Positions 25,166 through 36,939 are shown, counted from the stretch's first letter. The stretch is 64,000 bases of DNA from Pararge aegeria (GCF_905163445.1 NC_053180.1:13196701-13260700); one strand, 5' to 3'. The notes: generated by a model not told the origin, from the letters alone. Numbers and translations: made by a program.

Positions 25166-25439
25166 CTTCAGTTAAGAAGATGAAGGTAGATTTTACAAAT
25201 AACATATAAAAAGTGGTCAAGTGCAATAGGCAATTAAAACTACCTAGGTATGTAGTTAGTGTTTCTATCATACAAAGTGGTACTTGAAAAAATACCAGCG
25301 TGTATTAGTGTCCAGTGCCACATCAATATAACTGGTTGATCTTATCCTTTGAAAAATGGCAATATGCAATATTAAGGTTTGTTGCAGTATTTTAATCCTT
25401 ATTTTTAGAATGTCAAGGTCCGTCAGTTAATTTAGTTCT

Positions 25440-25535
25440 AGTAGTAGAGTTTTTTTGACCGAGCTCGTCCGGGGAAGTACTATCACCATGCTTATGCCGG
25501 TAGTAGTGCCGCTAAGCAGCATTGTAGCAATGCAC
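25440..25535 (+). repeat. Repeat family C copy, truncated
   Basis: AGCTCGTCCGGGGAAGTACT, ATGCTTATGCCGGTAG and GCTAAGCAGCATTGTAGCAA match family C. It ends abruptly where a minus-strand SINE A begins, so the SINE may have inserted here or be a junction partner. Confidence 0.6.
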
Positions 25536-25711
25536 ATACTAAATAATAAATAAATATACTATGAAAATACACACATCGCCATCTAGCCCCAAAGTAAGAG
25601 TAGCTTGTGATATGGGTTATAAGATGACTGAAAAATATTTTTATGAATAATATACAGATAACACCTAGGCTCTGAAAAACATTCATGTTCATCAACAACC
25701 ATTTGCACGGC
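25536..25711 (-). mobile_element. SINE A copy, head truncated
   Basis: The tail TAAATAAATATACTATG and the ACATCGCCATCTAGCCCC-AAAGTAAG body run up to GAAAAACATTCATGTTCATC. The tRNA-like head is missing. Confidence 0.75.
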
Positions 25712-25904
25712 CTTTAACTCAGAAATACTAATACTGCTTTAAGCAATGAGAACCCCAGATCCGCTTATGTTGCTTAGAAAAATTCTCTCGCGGAGCCTTC
25801 GCGTGATGCACGTGGGGCATTACTAACATTAGCTTTAAAACGGCTTAAGCTCTACTAGTGACTGTTTTTTTACTATTATAATTACTATTTGTCCTTAATA
25901 ATAT

Positions 25905-26062
25905 AAGCCAACCAGTGGCGTGCACTTCATACATGCACAAAAGCACTGCATACCCAAATTATTTTATATCACTCGTGTTGGAGGGGATTTTTTCCATTAA
26001 ATGCCATTTACCTGCTTTATGCATACCCTGGTCAAAACCCTGTACACGCCACTGAAGCCAAC
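25905..26062. mobile_element. hAT-like MITE with perfect 8-bp target duplication
   Basis: The element occupies 25913-26054 (142 bp). It begins CAGTGGCGTGCAC and ends GTACACGCCACTG, imperfect terminal inverted repeats. AAGCCAAC is present exactly on both sides (25905-25912 and 26055-26062). An 8-bp duplication with CAG...CTG termini is the hallmark of hAT-superfamily transposition. No transposase is encoded, so it is non-autonomous. Confidence 0.85.
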
Positions 26063-26170
26063 CAACCTGCGTTGAAGCAGCGTGGTGGGTTTATGCTCTT
26101 AAACCCTCTCTCCTATGAAAAAGAGCGTTATAGGACAGGGAAGTTTGTTAATAAGTTAGTGATGAAAATG
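26063..26170 (+). repeat. Repeat family G copy
   Basis: From CAACCTGCGTTGAAGCAGCG and TGGTGGGTTTATGCTCTTAA to an AAATGATGATGATT tail. It lies immediately next to the MITE; its CCAACC start overlaps the MITE target duplication, so the MITE inserted at or in this repeat. Confidence 0.55.
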
Positions 26171-26299
26171 ATGATGATTATAAATACTATTTGATTTTAC
26201 GCTACGATATTATGTTTGTATGTAACAGCGTTTCTTTAAAATATTGCCAAACTATTCCGAACAGTTTGTGGAACGTAATAATAAATCAAGTCGCAGTGA

Positions 26300-26415
26300 A
26301 TTCTTATTAAAATCAGTGCTTCATTATCATTAATGATATTCAAGAAGTTTCTAGCCTGAAACATTGTAATTTATTACAATCATACGACGAACGTCGCTTG
26401 ACGAATAGCGTTTCT
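26300..26415 (+). repeat. Repeat family E copy
   Basis: CAGTGCTTCATTATCATTAA, TGATATTCAAGAAGTTTCTA and TTGTAATTTATTACAATCAT, then GACGAATAGCG. Third copy of the unnamed family in the window. Confidence 0.5.
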
Positions 26416-26544
26416 ATAAAAATAACACGTAAGAATAATAATATTTCTGTAGAGTTTGCACGTGTTATTTTTGCCGGCAAAAAAAATATATCTATATCAT
26501 CAGGTAAGGCCCCAACGAAAATTTTGTGTATCCAAATACAAAAT

Positions 26545-26725
26545 TTTCGTTATCTAGATATTTTTTTTTATTGAGTACAGACTGATTTTTTTGTGACAGA
26601 ACTCGTTTTTCGTTATCTAGATATTTTTTTTTTTATTATTAGTAGAGATTTTTGTGACAGAACTCGTCCGGGGAAGTATTAAAGCTAGGTACGCTAATTT
26701 CTGCCGCCAAACAGCGGTTCTGGTC
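26545..26725 (+). repeat. About 62-bp tandem duplication leading into family C
   Basis: CGTTATCTAGATATTTTTTT occurs at about 26549 and about 26611, and each copy is followed by TTTTGTGACAGAACTCGT. The second continues into CCGGGGAAGTATTAAAGC and TTTCTGCCGCCAAACAGC, family C. A segment spanning the 5' border of this family C copy has been duplicated in tandem. Confidence 0.6.
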
Positions 26726-27165
26726 GATCACGTCTTTGCATGCCCTTTTTTTTACTCAGCTGGACCATCGTAAATACAGACATATCAGTGGTGTAGAGCA
26801 TGTTCTTAGATAAGTAAGTAGTGCATACGAACAATATAACCTATCAAAAATGAATATTCAAGAAATAATAAACTTATAGTCTACTTCTTTCGTTTTCTTT
26901 AAACCAAATTACAAAAAAAGGACGAGGTTCTCATTTCGGTTCATGTTTCATGTCTTTGTTCAGCTCAGAACTCTGTCATTTATAAGCCGGTTTGAAAAAT
27001 TATTATTTTGTTTCACACGGTGTACTTCCCATGTACTCCCATTTTCATCAGTTCAAAATCTGTTGAAAAGATCAGGGGATTTTATTTACACTGACTTAAA
27101 AATGTTGAAGAAAATATTTATTTCTTGCTGTTTAGTCGCATAATAAATTCAGTTCTTTTTTTTAG
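26726..27165. other. Gene-free stretch
   Basis: Nothing recognised. Confidence 0.4.
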
Positions 27166-27290
27166 TTTTTCTCATCCTAAGGTTGAGATCGCTACTTAGC
27201 GATAAAGCCGCCTTTTGTATCCTACTACTTAAGTGTATGTTCTTTATTTTATGTTTTTGATGTGGTGTATAAATAAGATAAATACAACCG
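27166..27290 (+). mobile_element. LINE 3' end fragment
   Basis: GAGATCGCTACTTAGCGATA, then AAGCCGCCTTTTGTATCCTA and an ATGTGGTGTATAAATAAG end. This is a familiar 3'-untranslated end of lepidopteran jockey/CR1-type elements. No coding part remains. Confidence 0.5.
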
Positions 27291-27794
27291 AGAAGTCAGT
27301 AATAGTATGAAGTAATATTTTCAAACACAATAATGCAGTTTCTATGAAAACATTTGTTTTATTAATTTACCATTTGCACAGTGGAGTTTCGTCATAAATT
27401 ACATTACAGCATGATATATCATCGCAGTAAATTCTTATTTCCTCTGTGACATTGTACTATATTACTACAGCTTGATCCGTGGAGGTTTCCATTTTGTAAT
27501 TTGTTTCACTTGCAAAATATATATTTTGTGGAATAAAACTAGAAAAGCGCAAATTTGTAGAATTTTTATTCTTTGTTTCTCTTTGTGAATTTTCAGTTTG
27601 TTTTACACAACTGCCCCTAGCGAAGACCCGTAGTCAAAAATAGTAAGCCATGGATGGATATTTCGAACTAAAAATATCGTGTCTACAATGGGATCGCGTA
27701 GTCAAGTTGGATGCCACAAACAGATTGAGTATCTATGCCGCATTTGTTAGTTTTTAAGAGATACGTAAAGGTATAGGTGTACGTATTACGTGTG

Positions 27795-28118
27795 ACTTCA
27801 CTTTCGGAGTGGGGCGAGTTCGAATCCCAGCCTTTAACTTTAACTTTTCTAAGTAATGTGCGTTTTAAGAAATTATAATATTACATGCTTCGTCGGTAAA
27901 GGAAAACATCGTGAGGAAAGCTGCATGCCTGAGAGTTCTCCATAATGTTCTCAAAGGCGTTTGGAGTCCACCAGTGCGCAGAAGGCGGTTAAAGCCCGTA
28001 AAAAAAAGGCCGTAGTCCACCACACAGCGTGGTGGACTACGGCCTCACTTAACAGCTTCTCATCGTGGGAAGAGACCCGTGCCCTGTAGTGGGCTAGTAA
28101 TAGGTTTATATGATGACT
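27795..28118 (+). mobile_element. SINE B copy with internal perfect hairpin
   Basis: The head remnant carries the B box GAGTTCGAATCCC. The body is GAAAACATCGTGAGGAAAGC, GAGAGTTCTCCATAATGTTC and GGAGTCCACCAGTGCG, with the 3' end CTTCTCATCGTGGGAAGAGA to GGTTTATATGATGA. A reversed copy of its own GTGGTGGACTACGGCC segment has been added (28007-28023). Confidence 0.8.
28007..28045. repeat. Perfect 17-bp inverted repeat inside SINE B
   Basis: AGGCCGTAGTCCACCAC (28007-28023) and its exact reverse complement (28029-28045) flank ACAGC. The right arm is native SINE B sequence; the left arm is an inverted copy absent from other SINE B copies. Confidence 0.85.
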
Positions 28119-29500
28119 CCCTTAAGAGTCACAAGGTTGGTCGGTTGGAACCCAATAGTGTTGACTTTGATGAAGTTGAAAATGTAGTTTATAAAAGTTA
28201 TTTATAAACAAGACTTTAGGGTAAATCTAAACTGTGTTAAGGCTTCAAGAGCGCATGATTCAATTTCCTATACACCAGGCGCGAATCGTGACTCGCAATA
28301 TTCAATTTCCTAGTTTACCCGCTTCACCGTGATCCAACTTAAGAAGTTTGTTTTACAAAATAAGCAACGGATATTATTGTACTAACCCATCGTTTCTCTC
28401 ACGTCTGTCGGTGATGACTGTGATGTTATAAAGCATACGCAGCCTTCCTATATAAAAGGGCTATCTAGGGCGAAAATATTGTTTTCATTCATTCTGTCAG
28501 TGTTTAGATTCTTCTTTTTAAAGTCAGTCTCTTAAGCAAACTCCTTTACATTATTACACTACCACAGTATAAAAAAGAGCTACAGTAGCCGACATTTGAT
28601 CTGGGGGTTTATGCCGACAGAATCTAGATGGCGTCAGTGTTAGTGGCTAGGGTTGTGTAGTTCAAGTGTATCACCTATTTGTAGCACTGTTACTTGTCAA
28701 CTTTAAGACTTAAACGATAAATATTTTTGAGCTTTACAATCTAGTATTCAACACTAAGGTAACTATTATGAATGCAGCTTAAAAAAATATAACATATTTA
28801 CCTACTGATTATATAATTAGTTACCGCATGTTAATCGTATTTCGACAGAATTTAGTACGAAGTGTTATTATTTTCGGTAATTATCAACAACGCCTGATAA
28901 CAATACTTTAACTATAACATATGATATTTAAGAATCGTGGTTCCTTACCTAAAGTCGATAAAAACACAGTTTTTGCAGAGTGAGATGAGCATAGGTGACT
29001 ACTACTGGGATCTATGAAGCAAAACAATTTGCTTAGTAAGACAGATTTATAGGTGCCTAACAAATATTAAAATATCTACGTATGAAATAAGCATCTTATT
29101 AATGTGGCGTGCTATTTGTAGAAATCGGCTAGTAGTAGTCAGACTCTTTTCAAATCGGATGTCGATCAGGTTTTTCCCTGCTGCTTATAAAAAAAGGTAG
29201 GACAAATACATTAAATACCTACCGTATAGATATCGTTCCAGTGTGTATTTTATACAATACTATTACAGAGAACTGTAACCTTTGTTAAGAAGAACGTTAA
29301 ACTATATCTCCAAACTTGTCGTAACGAGCAAAGTTTAAACACATTAATTGTCCATTTGCGACCCCCACGTAGCGCGGAATGCATTCAATAGTTTATCCTG
29401 TTTTGTTATGTAATTAATTGCCTAGCTCTAAACAAGCAGACAAAGGTCTATATTTAGAGTAAAGTTAACTTTTCTGTCAGAAATACAGAGTATAAGGAGA
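28119..29500. other. Gene-free stretch
   Basis: No supported gene, RNA gene or recognised repeat. Confidence 0.45.
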
Positions 29501-29589
29501 CATTTTTAACATCGGAATTTTTTTATTCCATGCATACCTAACAAATATTTAAAAAACTGAAAAAGTATGAATGTTACGCGTGTTTGTTT

Positions 29590-29735
29590 GTTTTTAAGTT
29601 TCTGTACCATAAGGGTAAAACAAGACCCTATTACTAAAGCGGAGTCTTTGGTCCGTCTGTCCGTCCGTCCGTTTTTATAGAAAATGGTAAGGAACCCTTC
29701 GTGCGTGAGGCCGGCTCGCACTTGACCGGTTAATA
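29590..29735 (+). repeat. Repeat family J copy
   Basis: GACCCTATTACTAAAGCGGA, a (GTCC)n run (GTCTGTCCGTCCGTCCG) and GGAACCCTTCGTGCGTGAGG, then CTCGCACTTGACCGGTT. This is a widespread lepidopteran repeat unit, possibly DNA-transposon derived. The minus-strand frame through it is incidental. Confidence 0.5.
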
Positions 29736-29994
29736 CATGTACATAAATGATACATGTATATAGGCGAAACTAAATGCCCGGAAGCATTTTCTACCATTAC
29801 CATTTTCATTTTCTACCTCTTAATGTTGGCAGGGTTGTAATTATTTTGCGCAGATATAAAAAAAATAGTAAAAATAACAAAAGAATCTAAGAAAATTAGA
29901 TGTGTAATATGTAGATAGAAAATAGATTCAATAGTTTATTATCTATTAACGCATAAAATAACAGCACGTTTTTGTTTAGTTGCAAATATATATG

Positions 29995-30055
29995 GTTTCA
30001 AACGCGCCCTGGTCTAAGAAATGCCCACAGGAAACTTTGCCGGGTTATTAAAAAT
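29995..30055 (-). mobile_element. Fragment of the 52-kb LINE family, 3' UTR
   Basis: AAACGCGCCCTGGTCTAAGA and GAAACTTTGCCGGGTTATT match 52440-52490, the 3'-untranslated part of the minus-strand LINE, in the same orientation. Confidence 0.6.
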
Positions 30056-30347
30056 TTGAAACACCAAAAAATACATCACGAGTTTGAGAAATATATTAAC
30101 GCTTTACGAGTTTTTAAAATATTATACATTTAAGTGCACGAAAGTTACATATATAACAGTTTAAACAATGAACATAAAAGTACCGAATAAACTGGTCAAA
30201 TGCATGGATTTTCCTGGACCGTATGGGCTCTAGAAGTAAAAACATCTCACTGAATTTAAAAACTATTTAATCTATCTGTACTTTATCGAAAAGCTACTTG
30301 CAACTTTGTCATTAGTTAAAAACTGCATCCAAACATTTTCACATTTT

Positions 30348-30600
30348 GACAGCTGGTTGGCGCAGTGGACAGCAACGCTGCTTTCTGAGTCCAAGACCGT
30401 GGGTTCGATTCCCACAACTGGAAAATGTTTGTGTGATGAACATAGATGTTTTTCAGTGAGTGGGTGCTTATCTGTATTATAAGTATTTATGTGTATTATA
30501 TTCATAAAAATATTTATCAGCTATCTTAGCACCCATAACACAAGCTTCGCTTACTTTGGGGCTAGATGGCGATGTGTTTATTGTCGTAGTATATTATTAC
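30348..30600 (+). mobile_element. SINE A copy
   Basis: A box TTGGCGCAGTGG, B box GGGTTCGATTCCC, then the full body to GGCGATGTGTTTATTGTCG. A well-preserved copy. Confidence 0.85.
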
Positions 30601-31914
30601 ATTAGAGACATTGCTAAGTCTAAATGTACAAATTGAATAAATAAATTGAAAGTGAGACAACCTTGAGTGTTCACAGAGTGGCAGATCATAGCATATCCAG
30701 GGAATATCGACTATATCCTGCACATCTCGCTCATATCGATTACAAATTCCACACGCAGGCTATGACCTAGATATGAAGACGGTCCCTAGGTAAGCTGCAC
30801 AATGAAGTCCGAATGTCGCTTGTTAGACTGACGTAGGGCTGGCAATTATGCGTTATTGAAAACTACGTGAATTAATGACCTTCGCACGCCTCATAAACTC
30901 GTCTTGACTGAAATTTAAGCATTGGAGTGTAAACTTTGACATACGGTAAACTTTACAGAAAAATGTGCGCTTAGTTAACAATAGTTGTTCTTCTTTTTCT
31001 CTCAGTTTCTTTGTGCGTTAGTGTATTGGTCTATTTACAGGCTTTTTACCAATAAAAAGGAGCGCCATCTGCTTTGTCCGATAAAAAAACTATTGCAAAG
31101 TTATGCCACGTCTATTTATAAGGTACTTTCTCATAGTATGGACTCCCAAAGGTGCCTTATGCACGCCCTTAATAATAATTTGCAGTGGCAACCCTAATCA
31201 TAATTTGCAGAGGCAACCCTGCAAGCAATATTGTATAGCTGCATTGCATCCCCTGAGAAATTATGTAGTGAGCTCGTCTTTCTACGTACTATTATTGTAA
31301 GTTGTGTATTCGTGTTCCAACAATGTATGCATTTCGTTTGCATTTTGACGTTGAACGTATCGAATACATATTGGATGTTGTTCAGCATTTATCAGACCGT
31401 TTTATCTGTCATTCACGTTTTATACAAATTATGCCATTTCCTTGATATTTTAAACAGTTGTCCGCCACTTCGTCTGCTTTTGTTTTGTGTTTTTAACCAA
31501 CCCGCCAGCAACGTTTATTTTTTCTGGCATAAATAGTATCCTTTAAGTGTACAGTAGGACTAAAATGCATGTTACGATATAATTATCGTTACGTTGGGTA
31601 TTTGTATTTTTCGCATATATTGATAGAAAAAGGAGATTTATTGATTGAGATAATTTTCTTGCGGCGCGCATGCTTAAAACTATATTTATGCAGAGTTTCT
31701 CCAAGATCGGTTTGTCTGTAAAGTCGTGCAATGGAATCAAGGACATTCTTTGGCAAAGACCATGCATGAAGGAAAGAAAGAAACCGACTACACACTGTCC
31801 CATTCAAGCTTCGCTCTCGCGAGCTTTTAGATAGGCCTTTCTCTAACCTTATAGGATGTTGGTGAAACCAATAATAGTGGAGATATAAAATCCTCCCGAA
31901 AGCCACGTTTCTAT
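30601..31914. other. Gene-free stretch with a 21-bp near-repeat
   Basis: No gene. ATAATTTGCAGTGGCAACC (31174) recurs with one change at 31200, a 26-bp period. Several overlapping open frames of 60-110 codons near 31100-31920 on both strands lack domains. Confidence 0.4.
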
Positions 31915-32030
31915 TTTCCAATCTATCACGTGAAATGAAAACGTGAACGTAACAAAATGAAATCCGCGCCGGGTCACCGATTCGATGCGCGACGTGACAC
32001 GAATGTCACGCATCACTATTGTCACTATAG
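31915..32030 (-). repeat. Repeat family I copy
   Basis: Reverse-complement partner of 24000-24095, with shared landmarks ATCACGTGAAATG, GGGTCACCGATTCGATGC and CGTGACACGAATGTCACGC. CpG-rich. Confidence 0.5.
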
Positions 32031-32204
32031 ACTGCGGGTGCGTGAGCAAACTGCTGAATAAAAACACTGTACTAGTAGGTACTACTTCATCATGGACTAT
32101 ATTACCTAGTAGGTTAAGTTTTTAAGTCATTTTAAGCATCAATTTATTACAACAATTGGACACTAAACAGATATAATTACTAAAAAAATTATATCTAAAA
32201 ATAT

Positions 32205-32350
32205 CCTATCCTATCCTGCTAATATTATGAATGCAAAAGTTTGTAAGGACGGATGGATGGATATTTATTACTCTTTAACGCCTAAGCTACTGAACGGACG
32301 TTGGTAAAATCAGATTAACATGCTGCATGCATGCTGCATATGCATGCAGC
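32205..32350. repeat. Family H-like end plus an 11-bp hairpin
   Basis: CTAATATTATGAATGCAAAA and GTTTGTAAGGACGGATGG match the outer end of the repeat copy at 51355-51652. 32322-32350 then folds as GCTGCATGCAT / ATGCATGCAGC with a 7-nt loop. Confidence 0.45.
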
Positions 32351-33279
32351 TATTATTTGTTATGTTAGCCATAGTACAGCAATAGTTTTTTTCTGGATGA
32401 AATTAAACTGGATACTATATTTACTATGCACATTTTAAATTTTAAATCAGAAATTTAAAGGCATCTAGCTAGTGAAACATATTAAAATAAAATGCATAAA
32501 ACACCGAAACTGGTAGATTGCCAGAGATATGCAGGTTCAATACATATGTGCTTACGTGTAAGTATATCTCTGGCATTCGCAGGCTGAGTGTTTTGGTGGT
32601 AGTAAAATCGTGGCAAAATACTTAAGCCGCGTTTGGCAGTTCTACTCCTGCCAGTTTAGTTTTTTTTAATTTATATACTTCACAATTCATAAAACACTTT
32701 AATATTTTATTTATTTTAAATGCCATTTAACCAAATAACTATTTTTACGTTACAAGATACGAAACTCTTGGTACACCGTACCAAGAATGCACTTGCACTT
32801 ATCGGTTTTATCAAGTTTTTTTTTTAACTTGTTTATATACACCTAAAGTCAAAGTTAAAGTCGTCTTTTTTTGCGTTAAAGCCACCAGCAACACTAACCT
32901 CAGTTGACATTATAATACTTAACAGAAACTTTATATAAGATGATATTATTTCATCACACTGAGTAACCAGCAAGGATAATATTGCGGAAGCTGGAAACTT
33001 GATCCCCATTGGATGAGCTTAATTATTATTTTGTCCGCACTCCTCAGTTATATTTTAATTTTTAATTAAAACAGCTTCGTCGCTTTTTAAATGGCACGGA
33101 GTAAAGACGATACCTTCATATTGCTGTATTAAATTTTCTTTAGCTGTATAAATGGGTTTTAGTTAAAACGTGTAAGCATTTACCCACGTCCGCGGTGGAA
33201 TCATTTTGAGTTAGTTTATTTTGTTGTTTTTTTCTATTTCAATTTTCTTATTTATACAAGAATACATAATATGTCGAAA
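32351..33279. other. Gene-free stretch
   Basis: No gene. TGCCAGAGATA at about 32519 and its reverse complement at about 32563 form an 11-bp stem with a loop of about 35 nt, too short for a miRNA precursor. ACTCTTGGTAC / GTACCAAGA near 32764 is another small hairpin. Confidence 0.4.
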
Positions 33280-33395
33280 TCGTATTTTATCATCATCATT
33301 ATTATCAAAAACCACGGTCTTGTGTCGCTTTTCCTGTGTCTTCGGTCCACCTAGTCCAGCGTTACGTTTACCGGTACAAAGTCGACCAAAGGTAA
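33280..33395 (-). mobile_element. Probable RTE 3' end fragment
   Basis: TTATCATCATCATTATTATC followed by GTCTTCGGTCCACCTAGTCC resembles the minus-strand layout of RTE 3' ends (ATC-rich tail, then TCGGTCCACCT). Degraded. Confidence 0.35.
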
Positions 33396-34333
33396 AGTAA
33401 ATATGAAAAGTGGTATAAATAATTAATCGTTATTGGTTACAATTCTTTTTTATATCAATGAAGAACTCTGTAAGCAAAATTGATAATAATGTCTTAACAA
33501 CACTGTATAATTTTAATTAACAATGTTCAATAACCTATTATTTAGGCCATTCCATAAGCCACATGGCAACAAACTCGCAGGATACGAAAGTTGAAAGCCA
33601 CGCTTTTTTTTAATCATTAGTTGTTTCCCGCAGTTTCATCCGCGAACGCTAGAGGTACGTTACGTAATTTTATATTGGCCACCTCTTAAAGCTGCAATTG
33701 TGGCTTAGTTATGATCGTTAGGAACATATGTATATTTCGTCAAGAATTTTTGTAGGTAAAATAATGAGTACTTTTATCAAGTACAACAATTTTTTACGTA
33801 ACATTAAAAGCTTTTCAGCCGTGCGCTGATATATGATGTCAATGGTAATTATTTTAAGCAAGTTTTGCTACTTTTTTACTTCACATGTTATATATTGCAA
33901 TTTTCTTAAGGATCTCTAATTTTTATGAAAATAATTAAAGCCTATGTAACTTCCTAAAAATTCAGTTTTCTATTAGTAAAGAAATTGTTAAAATCGGTCC
34001 AGTAAAGTTTCAGATTCTATTCGGTTCAAACAAACAAACAAATCTAAAAAAACAATCTTTCCTCTTAATAATATAATAAGTATAAGTATATATACGAGCG
34101 GTTCCCCGCGACTTCGTCCGCGCAAAGCATCTGTACTAACTTTGTTTCTCTATGCTACACTAGATACCTACCGCAAATTAATTACCACGTCGCGTCGCCC
34201 GCCTGAGCTAATAGTGCACGGACCTTCCGTCGCGTTTTAGTTTTCAACATTCTGATATCGAATCTGGTCATTCCACGCTCTGAAGTTATATCATATACTT
34301 AAACTATAATTCTTAAATTAATTATACATTTAA
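33396..34333. other. Gene-free stretch with a family H fragment
   Basis: 34095-34135 has GAGCGGTTCCCCGCGACTTC-GTCCGCGCAAAGC, the start of family H. Nothing else recognised. Confidence 0.4.
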
Positions 34334-34608
34334 ATTAATTAAATAAATAAATAAATAAATAAATATACTACGACAAGACACACATCGCCATCTAGCCCCA
34401 AAGTAAGCGTAGCTTGTGTTATGGATACTAGGATAGCTGATATTTGTATGAATATAATACACATTAATACTTATAATATACATATAAACACCCAGACACT
34501 GAAAAACATTCATGTTCATCACACAAACACTTTTCCAGTTGTGGGAATCGAACCCACAGCCTTGGACGCGGAAAGCAGGGTCACTGCCCACTGCGCCACT
34601 CGGCTGTC
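34334..34608 (-). mobile_element. SINE A copy
   Basis: (AAAT)n tail at the left, body, then GGGAATCGAACCCAC and TGCCCACTGCGCCACTCGGC head at the right. A and B boxes intact; one of the best-preserved copies. Confidence 0.85.
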
Positions 34609-35566
34609 AAATAAAGACATTAATAATAAAGAATAAGTGCATCGACTGCCTTCAAAGGTCAAAAGCATAGTAAAATATACCGAGGCCAAATATATATTAG
34701 GCCTAGTCCCGGAGGTCTAGTCCAATCTCACTTTATGTCTAACATGTACCTACATCGATTGAGCAGTGAGAACGATGTGGCTCACCCGATCGTCGCTTTT
34801 CACGCCCGATATATTCCTCTCCATAGCTCCTTTAACAACACAAGCTTTCAGTTCCCTTTCGGTCCATTTAGTGAAGAACATTCTAATTCTACAGGAAAAT
34901 ATGTCAGTATATTCAGTACCGTAGTGTAAGTCCCCACTACCTTACCTAGACGATTGCAAAGTTATTCACTCCTTAGATCAATGCCAAAATCCTTCTTATG
35001 TTTCGGTAATAATAAAAGCCCTACCGACTAACACAGTCGCCAAGCTATAAAGCGTTCTGGTACGATGCCGCGTTAAACCCGATTAAGGGTAAGCGAATAA
35101 CCTAGACTTAAAAATACAAGTGCGCGGATAATTAAAAGCAATTATTTAAAAAGAAAAAGCATCCACAAGAAGCACTGCGCGAGTCACATAAAAGTGCGAA
35201 GCCGAGGACAACGGACCGCTTCGCCCAAGCATATCTATTTTATACGATAGGTAACATACACCTTACTGATATGAGAAAGTTTATTAAATACTATCAATTA
35301 TTATGAAAAGTTTATCATATCAAGCGCCTGTATTTATTTTACAGCAAAATCGTTTTACACAACTACAGCTCTAAGGTTTTAAGCAATATTAACTCAAGAA
35401 ACTAATAGTTTTTGTGGAACGCACGATTTAAATCAAATTGGAAACTTGTGTGCATTGAGAGTCGTTATTAAATCAATTTTAACAGCAATTACAATTGTAT
35501 ATATAAATATCCTCCGAATTACCTATCGGTGAAGCCTTTCAAAACCTTTTTCAGTTATGTTTTAAT
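34609..35566. other. Gene-free stretch
   Basis: No supported gene. The 64-codon frame at 34735-34929 has no domain signal. Confidence 0.4.
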
Positions 35567-35832
35567 AATAATAATAAGAAATATACTATGACAATACACA
35601 CATCGCCATCTAGCCCCAAAGTAAGTTGTGTTATGGGTACTAAGATGACTAAAGAATATTTTTAGGAATAATATACATAAATATTTTTAGGTATAATATA
35701 AACACCCAGCACTGAAAACATTCATGTTTATTACACAAAAACATATTTTCATCAGTTCAATCAGTTGTGGGAATGGAACCCACGGCCTTGCCCAGAAAGC
35801 CGGGTCGCTGCCCACTGCGCCAGTCGGCTGTG
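35567..35832 (-). mobile_element. SINE A copy with a duplicated inverted head flank
   Basis: SINE A body with an extra AAAAACATATTTTCATCAGT insertion near 35736-35765. The head TGCCCACTGCGCCAGTCGGC abuts a 28-bp inverted repeat. Confidence 0.8.
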
Positions 35833-35888
35833 TTCTGTAGCTATGTTAACGGATTAACCTTTAACATAGCTACAAAACACGGCCGACT
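35822..35888. repeat. Near-perfect 28-bp inverted repeat including the SINE head
   Basis: Arms 35822-35849 and 35861-35888 pair at 26 of 28 positions around an 11-nt loop. The outer end of each arm is the SINE A start (AGTCGGC), so SINE head and flank were copied in inverted orientation. Confidence 0.8.
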
Positions 35889-36939
35889 TTGATATGGCGT
35901 TTGTTTATTTCTCAGCATTTGTGCGTGAAGTTAACATTTTATAAATATCCCTGGTGAAGGGGCATAACATAAGTAGAAAGCCTAATGTGAGTCTTCTTAA
36001 GAACAGAAAAATAACAAACCATACAGATTTGTATGGTCATTATATCAAATTTCGTATGAAGAATTTAATGAAAAAGTCTGCGATTGAGAGGTAATCAAAA
36101 CACTGGAATGTTTATATGGTGGTAATTATAGCCAAAAATATTTAGAATAGCCAAAATTAGTAATGTTAATTAATTAACAAGATTTTGAGGGTAATGTAGC
36201 GAGTGTAACACGACGCGTGACCGCTTAAATACAAGGGCGTTTGTCTTCCTGAGCATAGTTTTCAGTTCTCATTTGCTGGATCAGCATTATAACCTGGGCC
36301 ACAGTAAATAGCTTTTATATTTAATGTGCCTGGAACGAAAGACGTCCATTGTATTCAGTATTCTTTTATTTTACTTGCTGATAATAGATATGAACTTAAG
36401 AATAAGTTGATGGACATGAGGCCCTGCCATGACGATGCTAAGTTAAATTAAATCAAAAAAAAAAAAAAATAATAATACTATTATACATTTAAATTAAATA
36501 CAATTAAATGACATGAAACACAATTGAACTAAATGCAATTAAGTTGAATTATATTAAATCAAATTAAATAATTGAATTAATTATACATTATTAGTATATA
36601 TAATTAATTATACATTGAGATTATATAAAAAATCCGCATTATTATTGGGATCTATTGTTTATTCATTTAGAAAATAATTTTTACTCTAATAATATTTTTC
36701 AATGAAAATTTAAAAAATAGCTAATTTTTTAAATTTTCAGTTAAAGGATGTCTCATTGATCTCATCTATAGCTGCATGCGGTAGTTTATTACAAATCATT
36801 ACCGATATAAAATAAGAACTGCTTTTTGTCAGAATTCGGTGATACAAATTTATTTTTCTTTCGAATTCGCGATGATGTGCGCTGTCTACAGTTTTATAAA
36901 CATATCAGTAGCAGCAGTCTTATGTTTTACGGATTTCAC
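35889..36939. other. Gene-free AT-rich stretch
   Basis: No gene. 36440-36620 consists largely of AATTAAAT- and ATTATACATT-type low-complexity DNA. Confidence 0.45.

Noticed and set aside
31543..31921. Overlapping minus-strand frames of 86 and 110 codons
   Set aside because: Two registers are open over the same DNA, with no domain and AT-driven composition.
32519..32574. miRNA precursor
   Set aside because: The stem is only 11 bp with a loop of about 35 nt and poor further pairing; not a credible precursor.
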